DNA from: Pelargonium cotyledonis
Taxonomy: Eukaryota > Streptophyta > Magnoliopsida > Geraniales > Geraniaceae
DNA: 23,212 nucleotides
Assembly (NCBI GenBank): GCA_036897625.1
Contig: JAYMTA010000904.1
Span: 1-23,212, forward strand
Direction: 5' to 3'
The notes below the pieces were generated by a model that saw nothing but the letters and a program-made list of their open reading frames with translations, was not told where the DNA came from and searched no databases. Of the stretch, positions 11,448 through 20,540 are shown piece after piece (the stretch's first letter is position 1; each line of letters opens with the position of its first letter). Made by a program: the position numbers and the translations under genes.

Positions 11448-11584
11448 GCTTTCAGTTTCTTCGGACCCAATTCTCAGTACAAAAACCCTAAAATTCCAAT
11501 TTCACCCTCGACATTTTGCACGAAAATCCCCAAATTTTCCCGAGAAAATCTTACTTTCTGTACGGCCCTGAGTTGCAGTAACCG

Positions 11585-14500
11585 ATGGGGGAAATCAATA
11601 TGGACGACATGCCTCTCCCGGCGCTCTTCGAGCGGGCGAGGAAGATCCACGAGACCGCGACAGAGTCCGGCGCCGATCAGGTACGTTATTGCGAACTTTT
11701 GGTTCGGTGAATCTCTCAGTTTGTTCGGTGATTTGGTTCTGATCTATTGGTTGCAGGAGCTGCTGAGGAAGGGCTGCGAAGTTCTGGAGAAGTGCGAGGA
11801 AATGATTAGCAAGCTAGGGTTGTTCTCATCGAACGAGACCAAAGAGGACATTAGCACTACCGATCTTAAGTATATTCTGGTAATTATTATTATTTCTCTT
11901 TCTTTTGAAAGAAATTAAAGATGGAAATTGGAGTTTTATTAGTATATGCTCTGTTTTGTGTGCTTAAACTTGTAATTTTGTTGTTGCTGTTGTTTAATTT
12001 TAGATTTTTGCAATGAGTTTGAGATTAAAACAAGAGAATTCAGCGGAAATGATTTTACAGTAACTATGCTAATATATTGAAATCTGGAAATGAACAAGAA
12101 TTATGGGGAATATGGCATTTATGAAATTTTGAGTTTTACTGAATTGTCAAACTATGAAAGGGAGTTTGTGCGGAGAGTAATGCTAATTTTTTGTGAAACT
12201 CAAGTGTTGGAACTTGGGGATTATGATGGATCCTGAGTTAGAAGGATTATGATGATCCTAAGTTAGAAAAAAACTACACTGTTGACATTTGTAAGTTATA
12301 TGGGTTCATTGAAGTAGTGTTTTGATTAGCTCATAAGGGACTCAAGTTTCCATTTCAAGTTCATCCCTTTAGCTGGATACGCATGTAGTTGGAATATCTC
12401 TTAGGATTGACACTTGCCTGATTGGTAATTCATTTGCATTTATTATGGTTGGTATCCAGACTGAAATTATTTATGGGATTTTTTTTATGACATATTGGGA
12501 TGAAGGGTTTCTGCTGTAGGAAGTTGGAATGTCTCTAATATTGTTCATCTCTTCAGAACAGGCACTCACAATTTTTGTTTTCCATAGGTGCCATTTTATC
12601 TTGCTGAGTTGACTGAGAAAGTTACACAAGACGACAGGATACAAAGTCTGAAGATTTCTCAGGCGAAACTAAAGGTGACTGCTTCCCAGCATTTGAAGCT
12701 AAGTTACTTAGCAAAAAAATATCATTAGAGCCCTTGGTTACCTGTTGCCTTATAGTCGTTTCTTGTAGGTTAACCCGTATAACCACTTATTTGAAGGTTT
12801 TGTTTGTGTGTTGATGAATCTCATTCGAAGGCTTGGTTTATTGTAGGAATTCATTACATTTTGCGAGGCAATGGAACTTGTGCCAGTTGAAGAGTTGGTT
12901 GCATTAAAGCAAGAGTGTCCAAACACTTCTGCTGATCAAAGAGCCAGAAAGGTAGCCTTTCATTTTCATTCATGTGAAAATTCAATCTAGTAAGTAGGAT
13001 GCTTATTTGCGTTTGTTTATAGATTGCTAGGTTTAAGCGTCAAAGAGCAGCGGAAGCTAAGCTGCTTGAAATAAATGAGCGGAAGGAGCGACGTGGGCGT
13101 TCAAGTAGAGCCTCTGCCTTGTCTGCTCCTGTTGAGGCAGGAGAGGAAGATGTGTTGGATGATGATGGAGAGGAAGAACGAGAGGTTAGTTGTTTACGTT
13201 ACAAGGAGTAAAGCTGATGTGAAGTTAACCTGGAAAATTATTCCTACTTTCTCATATAACAGTACTATTTTGATCCCTTTAATTGGTGTCATTTACTTTT
13301 CCTTGTGGTTGAATATAGAACTTATTTCAGGAGGTGCTGATGTCAGGTGTATCATTAGGTTTTGATCAAGATCTTTTATTCTACTAGTTTTAATAACAGC
13401 TTTTTTTCTTCTCTGGTACGGATAAATGTCCCCCACCCTTTGATCATGCTTTCTTTTTGTTGAAACTGCTGAAGCAGTAAACTTTAGAAATGCAATTGGA
13501 TTAATAAAGCGGACAGCCGAACTCAGACTAATAATTTTTATTTTACTTTGGTGAACAGTGTTGTTTATCTTACTTTTTTATATACAAAACTGTATTCACT
13601 GAAATAATCTTACCTTTTCTTGGGTCCAGGCTTGGCTTACTACCATCTCATCGGCCATCTGTAAGGTTTGTATGACTTTGAGTTCAATCTGCTTTGTAAT
13701 CTTATTGAAATTGTTGAAAATATGTCTTAACTCTTCTTTCTTGCCATTTAATCCTGTTACAGGCTATTGATCTTCTTGAAATGCTAAAGAAAGAGGAGGA
13801 AATGCTTTCTGCAGTGAAGGAAAGACAAATGAAGGTATGAATATATGATGCTTGATGATCCCAGTGTTCTGCATTGCTGAGTACTCCATTTCTCACTATT
13901 AATTCTCACTATTTGGATTGACTATTTAACATATAATAAATATATAATGAAAAGTGACTACTAATTTACATGCCAGAGTTTTTGAGTAAAATATCTCATA
14001 TTATCATGCCTTTACTTTCATTGGTCTCTCATATTCTAAAGGTATCAAACATGATGAGCTTGAATTCAAGCATGTTTTTATTAATTAATTTCATGTGGAC
14101 CTCTTATATGGTGAGTTTATTTCTAACTGCAGTATTGCTGCTTTGCGAGTTTGGTCATTTTAATATGTATTTTGTCTGTATTTCAGGTAGGGGATGTTTC
14201 CTTTTCTCAGGCTGTTCTTGATGAGCGTGCGAAGAAAGCTGAAGCTTGGCACCGTGATGCTGCAGTTCGGGCGCAGTATTCAAAACCAACTCCACCTATC
14301 ACATGTGCTACTTTTGCTCAAGATGTCTTGGAAGGAAGAGCAAAGGTTTCGCAAGCACATGATCACAAACATCAACCAATATTTGGACCAGCCAGTCTTA
14401 TTGGCGGAAGACTAACAAATGAGAGGGAAAGGATGGCAGCTCAGGTTTTCCAACCTAGTTTTAGGTAAATTTTTCGATGCATCAATACATAATCTTTGTC

Positions 14501-15203
14501 CAGTCTAGTTGATTTATTATTTCGGGTTTTGGGTTAGTTTTTTTCTGGGTTTGGGTTGAAAATATCTTATCATAACCCAACCCTCATGGGTATAGGTGTG
14601 AATTGAGTGCAAGTTGCTCGACCTGAAAATGCCCGGGTCCATTTCAATTATCCAAACCTGCAAAACAAAAAACATGGGTCGGGTTTCGGTACCTTTGGTT
14701 TCAGGTCCAAATGGCCAGTCTATTCAAGGGTAGTGGGAGAGTGATAAAGACTTCTCTGAAATACTAGAATTTGGGTCACGAACAGGTAGGCGCTGAAAGC
14801 AGTTGTCACGGGTTTGAGTTAGGAAAACAGTTTCCTATTAGTGGGACCATGAGAGCCTTGTACTCTTGCTCACTTACTATTAGTACGCAGACACTGTATG
14901 TGTTGTATGTAGACATCATACGAGTATCTAAGCCGGATATTATGTTCTAGGTTGCCAACCATGAGCATAGAGGAAGCTGGACTGAAGGAAATGGAGATCA
15001 TGAACAAATGGCAAGAGCAGAATATGAAACTCATGGAAGAAGCGAATACCTCGTGGCACAAAGACCCCTGGAAGCCAGGACCACCACCCGAAGACTCAGA
15101 TGAAAATGACGATGCTGCCCAAGATAGGGCTCGGGCATTTGATGACTGGAAGGACGATAATCCCCGGGGAGCAGGCAACAAGAAACTTACACCGTGTGGG
15201 TGA
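11585..15203 (+). CDS. TAP46: TAP46, TAP42/alpha4-type PP2A regulatory subunit, nine exons, 403 aa
   Basis: Exons are 11585-11680, 11757-11879, 12588-12674, 12847-12951, 13023-13184, 13630-13665, 13763-13834, 14187-14464 and 14951-15203. All introns are GT-AG. The first seven exons end in phase 0, and exon 8 ends in phase 2 and joins exon 9 within an Arg codon. The protein begins MGEINMDDMPLPALFERARK and has the helical TAP42 domain (about residues 1-230) with VPFYLAELTEKV and RARKIARFKRQRAAEAKL. A Glu/Asp-rich linker (DDDGEEERE, about 183-191) and AIDLLEMLKKEEEML follow. The conserved C-terminal MSIEEAGLKEMEIMNKWQE and the ending DDWKDDNPRGAGNKK also match the family. Length is close to the roughly 400 residues usual in plants. 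Members bind catalytic subunits of PP2A, PP4 and PP6 and act downstream of TOR kinase; plant TAP46 is linked to TOR and ABA signalling. The reading frame is intact. Confidence 0.95.
14519..14735. mobile_element. Decayed GGGTT-rich MITE-like stretch in the last TAP46 intron
   Basis: Many GGGTTTGGGTT, AACCCAACCC and GGGTCGGGTT words stand out from AT-rich intron DNA and resemble interiors of hAT-type MITEs such as the 5524 copy. No terminal repeats could be recognised, so borders are approximate. Confidence 0.35.
14771..14875 (+). mobile_element. Au-like SINE remnant in the last TAP46 intron
   Basis: GTCACGGGTTTGAGTTAGG (box B region, about 14805-14823) is followed by AAAACAG, CCTATTAGTGGGACC and GAGAGCCTTGTACT. 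From memory this is the order of conserved blocks in plant Au-type SINEs, and it parallels the remnant at 6549-6620. It has diverged strongly and has no clear tail. The intron's acceptor (TTCTAG, ending 14950) lies 75 bp downstream. Confidence 0.5.
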
Positions 15204-15527
15204 AAAAGGCGAGTTGTTTCCATACTTGAACTGGTTTTGTAAGCTCATTTATAGATTATTGTTTGATACTGTTATCACAAAATTTTGTTGGGTGTGTTTC
15301 CATGTATGTAAGGAGAATAATTCATGTAATTTTGACAGCTCAGAATGTCACATAGAACCATTTTATAACTGTGTGACTTGGAGAACCTTATTCTTGGAGC
15401 TTCACATAGATTTCTGTGGTGCTAGTTGGTACATGAATCCTCACATCTTTGCGGGTTGGGTTCAAGTTATATTTTTTTCAACTCAAACCAAATTGCAGCT
15501 CTTGATTTCAGTGAAGTAGAACCTATA
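15204..15527 (+). other. TAP46 3' flank / probable 3' UTR
   Basis: The T-rich sequence after the TGA at 15201-15203 is the expected 3' UTR. It contains AATAATT (about 15315) and several TTTTGT stretches of the kind used in plant 3' end formation, but no single poly(A) site can be fixed. A MITE fragment ends at 15503. Confidence 0.5.
15440..15503. mobile_element. Fragment of the TAGAGCTGACAATTTG MITE family behind TAP46
   Basis: Read on the minus strand from 15503 it begins AAGAGCTGCAATTTGG, one base short of the family terminal repeat, and continues into GAACCCAACCC, the family-type interior. No second end was found. It lies about 240-300 bp after the TAP46 stop codon. Confidence 0.4.
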
Positions 15528-15537
15528 TTTTATACAT

Positions 15538-15957
15538 GAAATATGTTCTATTTCGACCCTTTAAATTATTAATTTTGTTGAATTGGTACCCAATTTGGTC
15601 ATCTGAACTATTCATCTTGTTTTGATTTGGTACCCTAATTATGCAATTTTGTTTCAAACGTTGTACAATACATATTGATCTCGTTTAGCATGTTTTTAAC
15701 TAGTGTTGCTTATGTAGGTTAAATTTACTATGAAATCAATTTGTAGCAAATTGACATGTTTTTCACGCCTTTTAATTATACAATTTTGTTTAAAATTTGT
15801 CTTGACAAGTCACCATGTCACTACCATCAAATTTGACAGCGACGGTACATATTGAACAATTCGAATTAAAATAACAGACCAAATTGAAATAGCAATTAAA
15901 TTAGGTATTATTTTTGAACAAAATGAATAGCTAGGGTTCTAAATGTAACATTTATTT
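15538..15957. mobile_element. Foldback / Mutator-like MITE, about 420 bp
   Basis: The left arm (from 15538: ATGTT-CTATTT-GACCCT, then ATTTTGTT, CCCAATTT) is matched by the reverse complement of the right arm (from 15957 backwards: ATGTT-CATTTAGAACCCT, then ATTTTGTT, CCTAATTT). The inverted repeats are therefore long but imperfect, running at least 60 bp. The flanks are TTTTATACAT (15528-15537) and TTATATACAT (15958-15967), 9 of 10 identical, as expected for a 9-11 bp target-site duplication of Mutator-type elements. It has no coding capacity. Confidence 0.6.
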
Positions 15958-15967
15958 TTATATACAT

Positions 15968-16344
15968 TGGCACACTTATCCCCAAAATCATGGGACTTGT
16001 GCATGAAGATGTGTCTTCTTTTTAAGATTATTTTATGAATATGTGTCTCATTTTTTACCTTGATGAGAACTTGCTTTGTGGATCCATGTATTGATGCTTA
16101 AAGCTCAAGTAACATTAACAAATCTTCTATAGCAACCAGTTGCAGAAAGTGAAAGTCATGCCTTAATTGGACAGATTGTATTGATATACCACTTTTCAGC
16201 AACAAAAATACCAAACCTAATGACACAAACCAATGAAGGCATCTACTTCAATTATTTACATTTTCTCAGAAGTATAGTATCCTTCTATACTACTCGAATC
16301 GATCAAAATTCATAAACAACAAAAACAACGAAAGAAGTAAAAAC
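15968..16344. other. Intergenic DNA without a recognisable feature
   Basis: AT-rich sequence between the foldback element and the degenerate tandem array. I see no coding exon, RNA gene or defined repeat end. Confidence 0.5.
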
Positions 16345-17640
16345 GTGTTTAAGTTCACAAAGATTGCACAAGAAACAAAACAGTAACAAGAGAGTTTAAC
16401 CAATCAAAAATTGTTTTGCATGTGTACACATTTCAATTATCATCATCTTTATCTTGAGGATTTGCATCTGTTTTAGTGTAAGAAGCATCCATGTATACAA
16501 ACTCCATCTCAATGCATTAAACCCTAACTTAGCAAACAAGGTAACAAGAACAGCATCCTATATTTAGGAGTACCATCCATTACATAAAGACATAGGATTT
16601 ACCAATCAATATCAGTTTACTTGATCGATAATCATCATCGACTTGGTCTAAGAATTCGCATCCACGTTCATGTAAGAAGCATCAATATACAAATACCATG
16701 GCAATTCATCATCCCCTAACAACGCGACAGAAAAAATATCGTGTATATCTTTAGTTTCAATCCATTACATTCAAAAAGATCTATATAACTCGTGTAAAGA
16801 TTGCACAAGAAAAAACGATGGAATGCAACATAAACAAGTACAACGATGTGTGTATCTATAGGTTTCATTGATTACATAAAGACATTGTAATTGTCATAAA
16901 CTGTATGACAAAGATCTATATATGATTTCTTTAAAAAAAAAAAAGATCTATATATGACATTTACTTCAAAACTGTACACAGATTGCACCATAAAAAATCA
17001 ACAAAAAGAAAAGAAATTTACCGATCAACATCATCATCATCATCTTGACCAAGTGTTAAGGGCATCAACATACAAACACCAAAGTACACACAATGTATAA
17101 AGATTGCACAAGATATAATTGTGTGAGATGCGTTAATATGCAAGCACCATTGCAATGCATCATCCCTAAATTACTTGGCATACAATGTATAACACGAACA
17201 GCAACATGTATATATCTTGCTATTGCCACCATCCATTACATAATGACATGGTAATTGTCATAAATCGAATGAGAAACATCTATGTGACATTTTCTCCAAA
17301 CTCGTACAAAGATTACACAAGAAAGAAAGAACAGCATAAGACAGGAAACTTACCATTGTAAATTTGCAATACAATAAGAACGACAACGTGTATATCAATA
17401 GGTTTCATCCATTACATAATGACATCATAATTGTCATAAACCATATAACAAAGATGACATATTTTTCAAACTCGTGCAAAGATTGCACAAGAAAAAACAA
17501 GGAAAAGAAAACAAACTTACCAATCAACATCATATACTTGTACACACCATGATCTTCGGCTTTGGCAAGAATTCGCATCCCAAATAATAACTTAGCATAC
17601 AAGGTAACAAGAACACCGAATATCGAACCCTTTTGAGTTC
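16345..17640 (-). repeat. Decayed tandem array with exon-like units and splice-donor motifs
   Basis: Several anchors recur in the same order. AGATTGCACAAGAAA-type sequences occur near 16361, 16797, 16979, 17101, 17310 and 17479. CATCCATTACATAATGACA-type sequences occur near 16575, 16762, 16869, 17229 and 17406. AAGGTAACAAGAACA occurs near 16540 and 17602. ACTTACCAATCAACAT-type sequences occur near 16597, 17020, 17350 and 17516. Unit length is irregular (roughly 120-435 bp), so units have suffered deletions. On the minus strand the last motif reads GATTG|GTAAGT, a good 5' splice site, and the preceding part contains short coding-like runs. The array abuts the phytolongin stop codon and may form spliced 3' UTR sequence of that gene. 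Confidence 0.7.
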
Positions 17641-17656
17641 AAATCCCCCAACTTTT

Positions 17657-18430
17657 TCAACCATCAATGCACTGCAAACCCCGACAAACCCACAACCATA
17701 TACCAAACAATATAGAGCACACAAACAAGTCCAAGATCAAGACCACCCAAACATGCTTCTTCCACACCTGCTTCGCCTTCTGCCGGTCAGACACCGGGAA
17801 CAGGATCGGAGCAGCCTTGTGCACCAGCACCGGGAAGTCTTTTAACCCGACATTGTCATCAATCATCTCCATATCGGCATGACCTTTGCTACTCCCATTC
17901 ATCATCTCCGAACCCGATTTCTTCTTCTTCTTCAGCCCCTCATTCGGCTTCTCCATCAACAACACTATCGGCGATCTCCTCTCTTCGGAAGAGGAGTCCA
18001 GGCTCGGATTCCGACTCTCACTCCTCTCCGGCGCAAGAGAATCCTCCAATCCCAAATCCAACCTTAGAATCTCCTGGAAAATCAAATCCATGTTCGATTG
18101 GAAGCATCTGGATTCGAGTTTCTCCGAATCCTTGATCGACCCACTCTTCAATTTCTCCACAAAACCTCCCTTGATCCGATTCAGGAACCAGAGACCCTCA
18201 GCTCGGTCCAGATCTTCATCGAAGATCGCAAAATAAGCAAATGGGTCTTCGATCAGGAACGTGTAGGTCCTCTTCTTGGCCGTGTGAGAGAACATGGAAT
18301 GGTTCGGAGGCGTCTTCTCGATGCACTTCCGAGCCGTCTCCGCGAGACCCGAATCTCTACAAAACTCGGCGACGATCGTGGACCCTTTGGCGACGCAAGC
18401 GTACAAGACGAGATTTTGATTCGAAATCAT
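17657..18430 (-). CDS. Phytolongin (longin-domain, non-SNARE VAMP-like protein), 257 aa
   Basis: A single intronless frame starts at the ATG at 18430 and ends at 17657. Residues 1 to about 120 form a longin domain: NLVLYACVAKGSTIVAEF, then TYTFLIEDPFAYFAIFDEDL and GLWFLNRIKGGF. A long polar middle follows, with Ser-rich and KKKKK stretches, where ordinary VAMP7-type proteins carry the SNARE helix; no SNARE heptads are seen. The C-terminus (about 226-248: HVWVVLILDLFVCSILFGIW) is a membrane anchor. This is the layout of phytolongins, a plant family derived from VAMP7-like longins in which the SNARE motif is replaced; members act in the secretory and endomembrane system. Relatives are annotated as VAMP-like proteins At1g33475 and At4g10170. 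Which paralogue this is cannot be said. A donor motif at 17520 suggests a 3' UTR intron. Confidence 0.9.
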   Translation of the reverse strand: MISNQNLVLYACVAKGSTIVAEFCRDSGLAETARKCIEKTPPNHSMFSHTAKKRTYTFLIEDPFAYFAIFDEDLDRAEGLWFLNRIKGGFVEKLKSGSIKDSEKLESRCFQSNMDLIFQEILRLDLGLEDSLAPERSESRNPSLDSSSEERRSPIVLLMEKPNEGLKKKKKSGSEMMNGSSKGHADMEMIDDNVGLKDFPVLVHKAAPILFPVSDRQKAKQVWKKHVWVVLILDLFVCSILFGIWLWVCRGLQCIDG

Positions 18431-18603
18431 TGGTGGGTATTGAGAAAAAACGAGTAAAACCCCACAAAATCAATTCAGAAACCGATCGGGAGATTGGATT
18501 CGATCGGGGAAAATTCGCATTTCAAGTCAGGGGATTTTCTCGGGAATCTGGTTTTCCTGGAAAGTTGGCGTTTCTGGGAGGAAATTGGCAATCCCATCTA
18601 CGT

Positions 18604-18633
18604 CTAGCGCCTCCCCCTTTCTCTCTCTTTCAT
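18604..18633 (-). other. Upstream ORF (9 codons) in the phytolongin leader
   Basis: ATG at 18633 opens a frame reading M-K-E-R-E-R-G-R-R followed by TAG, about 170 bases upstream of the main ATG at 18430. If the leader is unspliced it would be scanned first and could lower translation. Whether this part is transcribed is inferred from the CT-rich, leader-like composition. Confidence 0.4.
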
Positions 18634-18670
18634 GGGTTTGATTCAATTTTTAAATCGAGAGCTGTCTGCA

Positions 18671-18720
18671 ATTAGGGTTCAGATTCGGAGAAAGAGAGAA
18701 AAAGGGAGAGAAGAATCCAT
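18671..18720 (-). promoter_or_regulatory. Telo-box, CT-rich leader and second small upstream ORF of phytolongin
   Basis: On the minus strand this stretch carries a CT-rich tract typical of plant leaders and the telo-box-like AACCCTAAT (about 18671-18679). An ATG at 18720 opens a 13-codon frame that ends in TGA at 18679. The start site of transcription is not fixed, so these may lie in the leader or the proximal promoter. Confidence 0.4.
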
Positions 18721-18954
18721 GAAGACGGAGAGGAATTTGAGAAGTAACAGATTAACGTCTACTTTCCTAGATTTACCGCTTGCTGGATGCTTTATTTACG
18801 GAGTTGCCATTCAAAATTTGAAAGAATTTTCTGAAAATTAGGTGTATTTTTAGATGATGATTCTTAAACTACATGTAAAGGAAAAATAGTTTCAACCATT
18901 TATTTGTTTTTAATAAATAGTCAACAAATAGAGTCCGACACCAACTTAACTATT

Positions 18955-19310
18955 TTTTCTTATTGAGTCTAACTCGAGCTGTATGATCTTTAACTGGTGC
19001 AAACTTGTCCCGGGTCTGTTCATGAGCGAAACATAAACATCCAAATCTTCGTAGAGAATCATGGATAAGATTTCTTCCAAATAATACTTGAAAGAGTGTT
19101 TTGTTGTCAAGTATACTAAGTGGTGTTATGTTGATCAGTTAAGTTGCAGTTATCACACACTCACCCCAAAAACGTGTATGCAACCTAGCTTGAAATTGAA
19201 ACGCTCTTGATACCTCAAGTATATGTCTATGCTTTTGTTCAACTACATAGTTTTGTTGTAATGTTTATGAACATCTTGTCTCATACTCCATCCCATGTGA
19301 TGTGTAATAG
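18955..19310 (-). pseudogene. Ty1/copia retrotransposon remnant (integrase region)
   Basis: Minus-strand translation, with frame breaks and a stop, shows the integrase-end signature of plant copia polyproteins. VVEQKHRHIL (family: GVVERKHRHIL) comes first, then FQFQARLHTRFWGECVITA, NKTLFQVLFGRN and RRFGCLCFAHE. It covers only about 115 codons, with no LTRs, protease or reverse transcriptase visible. It lies upstream of the phytolongin gene in the same orientation. It is an old, truncated copy with no coding function left. Confidence 0.8.
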
Positions 19311-19478
19311 GCCAATCGTGTGTGGTGTCGGAATTCTAGACTGCCGTCTGTAAGCGAGATTTTGACTTGTGTACCCATTAAAAAAATTGAAGTAAATAAT
19401 ATTTTGTCTCAATCAGACTATAGTCATCCAAATTGGATTAAATAAAAAATATGACTAGTATTATTTATATGGATAATT

Positions 19479-19669
19479 AAAAAACATTACAACCTAGTGG
19501 GTTGGCGTAGTTGGTTCAACACTACGTTCCTAAAGCAATAGATTGAGAGTTCGAATCTCAGCTCTTGTGAATGGAAAAAAAACTCCGCTTAGCCCCCTAA
19601 CAATAGAGCGAGTGGAGATTAGTCTGGGTGCCGTAATGGTATAAACCGGAAAAAAAAAAAAAACATTAC
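19479..19669 (+). mobile_element. tRNA-derived SINE with 12-bp target-site duplications
   Basis: Box A TGGCGTAGTTGG (19503-19514) and box B GTTCGAATCTC (19549-19559) have tRNA-like spacing and good pol III consensus. The element starts near CCTAGTGGG (19493) and ends in TATAAACCGG plus a poly(A) run. Identical 12-mers AAAAAACATTAC flank it (19479-19490 and 19658-19669; the right copy is partly merged with the A tail). The perfect duplication and clean boxes suggest a fairly recent insertion. It is on the plus strand, between the copia remnant and the IQD gene. Confidence 0.85.
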
Positions 19670-20367
19670 GAATTTGTTTTGCCTTACTACATGCATCTCA
19701 TAGCAACGACCCATCTTTATTGGATAATATTTGTAAGTTTGGAATTAAAGACAAGAGACATAGGTACATGTGATATGTCCCAAGTGTTGGTGCCATAATC
19801 TAGTGTCCCCCTATTTTGAACAGCAAAAGTTTTTCATTAATTATGTTAATTAACGTTATTGTAAAGTTTAATTTTTGTTTTAAATAAACGTCACTTTTTA
19901 TTTATATCACACATATACACATAATTTTTTTCATAAACATAAAATTGGGCTTAACAAGCAAACAATGTTTTGAAACAAAAAATGATTTCATATTATCAAT
20001 TAGTTATTCTCTTTGCACGTGAAACGACAATATAGATATAAAACATTATTATAGAGAGAGGACAACGTTCGTATCACCTAGTAGCCTATTGAACGATGAA
20101 GCTTAATATATTGTTTTAAATCATGAAAATTATGTATGATTTTACTTATTATTTGTCATTTTAGGTTTTTTTGTTACACTACTTATTATTTGTCTTTAAT
20201 GAAAAATAAAAGTATTAAAAAATGCACCACACAATATTTATTAATTTGTAACACACCAAACATAATCCCATAGCAACTAGATTACAATAATTAAATATGT
20301 GCCAACAAAACAAAATGATAATTAACATCACAAAACTTCTACATACATAGATAAAACTAACTATTCA
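19670..20367. other. AT-rich intergenic DNA
   Basis: Nothing recognisable: no coding exon, RNA gene or bounded repeat. It lies downstream of the IQD gene and its 3' MITE, so distal 3' UTR sequence of that gene could extend into its right end. Confidence 0.5.
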
Positions 20368-20540
20368 CCGAGATGACGATTTAGATCTCATACCTTCTTT
20401 TTGGATTAGGTGTGCACTTCGTTCGTGTTTTTCTAGCATCATCCGAAAAATGATCAGATCCATTATATGCAACCCAAACTCACAAAGTCGTGGATCGGAT
20501 TTCGGGTTCATCCGGGCTCGGACCCAAACTGTCCGCTCTA
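20368..20540. mobile_element. MITE whose end supplies the IQD stop codon, 173 bp
   Basis: The left end CCGAGATGACGATTTAGA and the right end, read on the minus strand as TAGAGCGGACAGTTTGGG, match the family terminal repeat TAGAGCTGACAATTTG with substitutions. Length fits the 180-bp family copies. Flanking 8-mers ACTATTCA and ACTAAAAC share the first four bases, a weak sign of an 8-bp target-site duplication. The terminal TAG (20540-20538) is exactly the stop codon of the IQD frame, and the element then forms the start of its 3' UTR. Confidence 0.6.

Noticed and set aside
16345..17640. CRISPR-like array
   Set aside because: The repeats are long, irregular and diverged, without constant spacers, and the DNA is plant nuclear.
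18098..18675. Several plus-strand frames opposite phytolongin
   Set aside because: Antisense to the clear longin-domain frame, with Arg/Ser-rich sequence and no recognisable motifs.
19503..19559. A functional tRNA gene
   Set aside because: Boxes A and B are present, but the flanking sequence does not fold into a full cloverleaf acceptor stem that I can see, and the poly(A) tail with target-site duplications marks a SINE.
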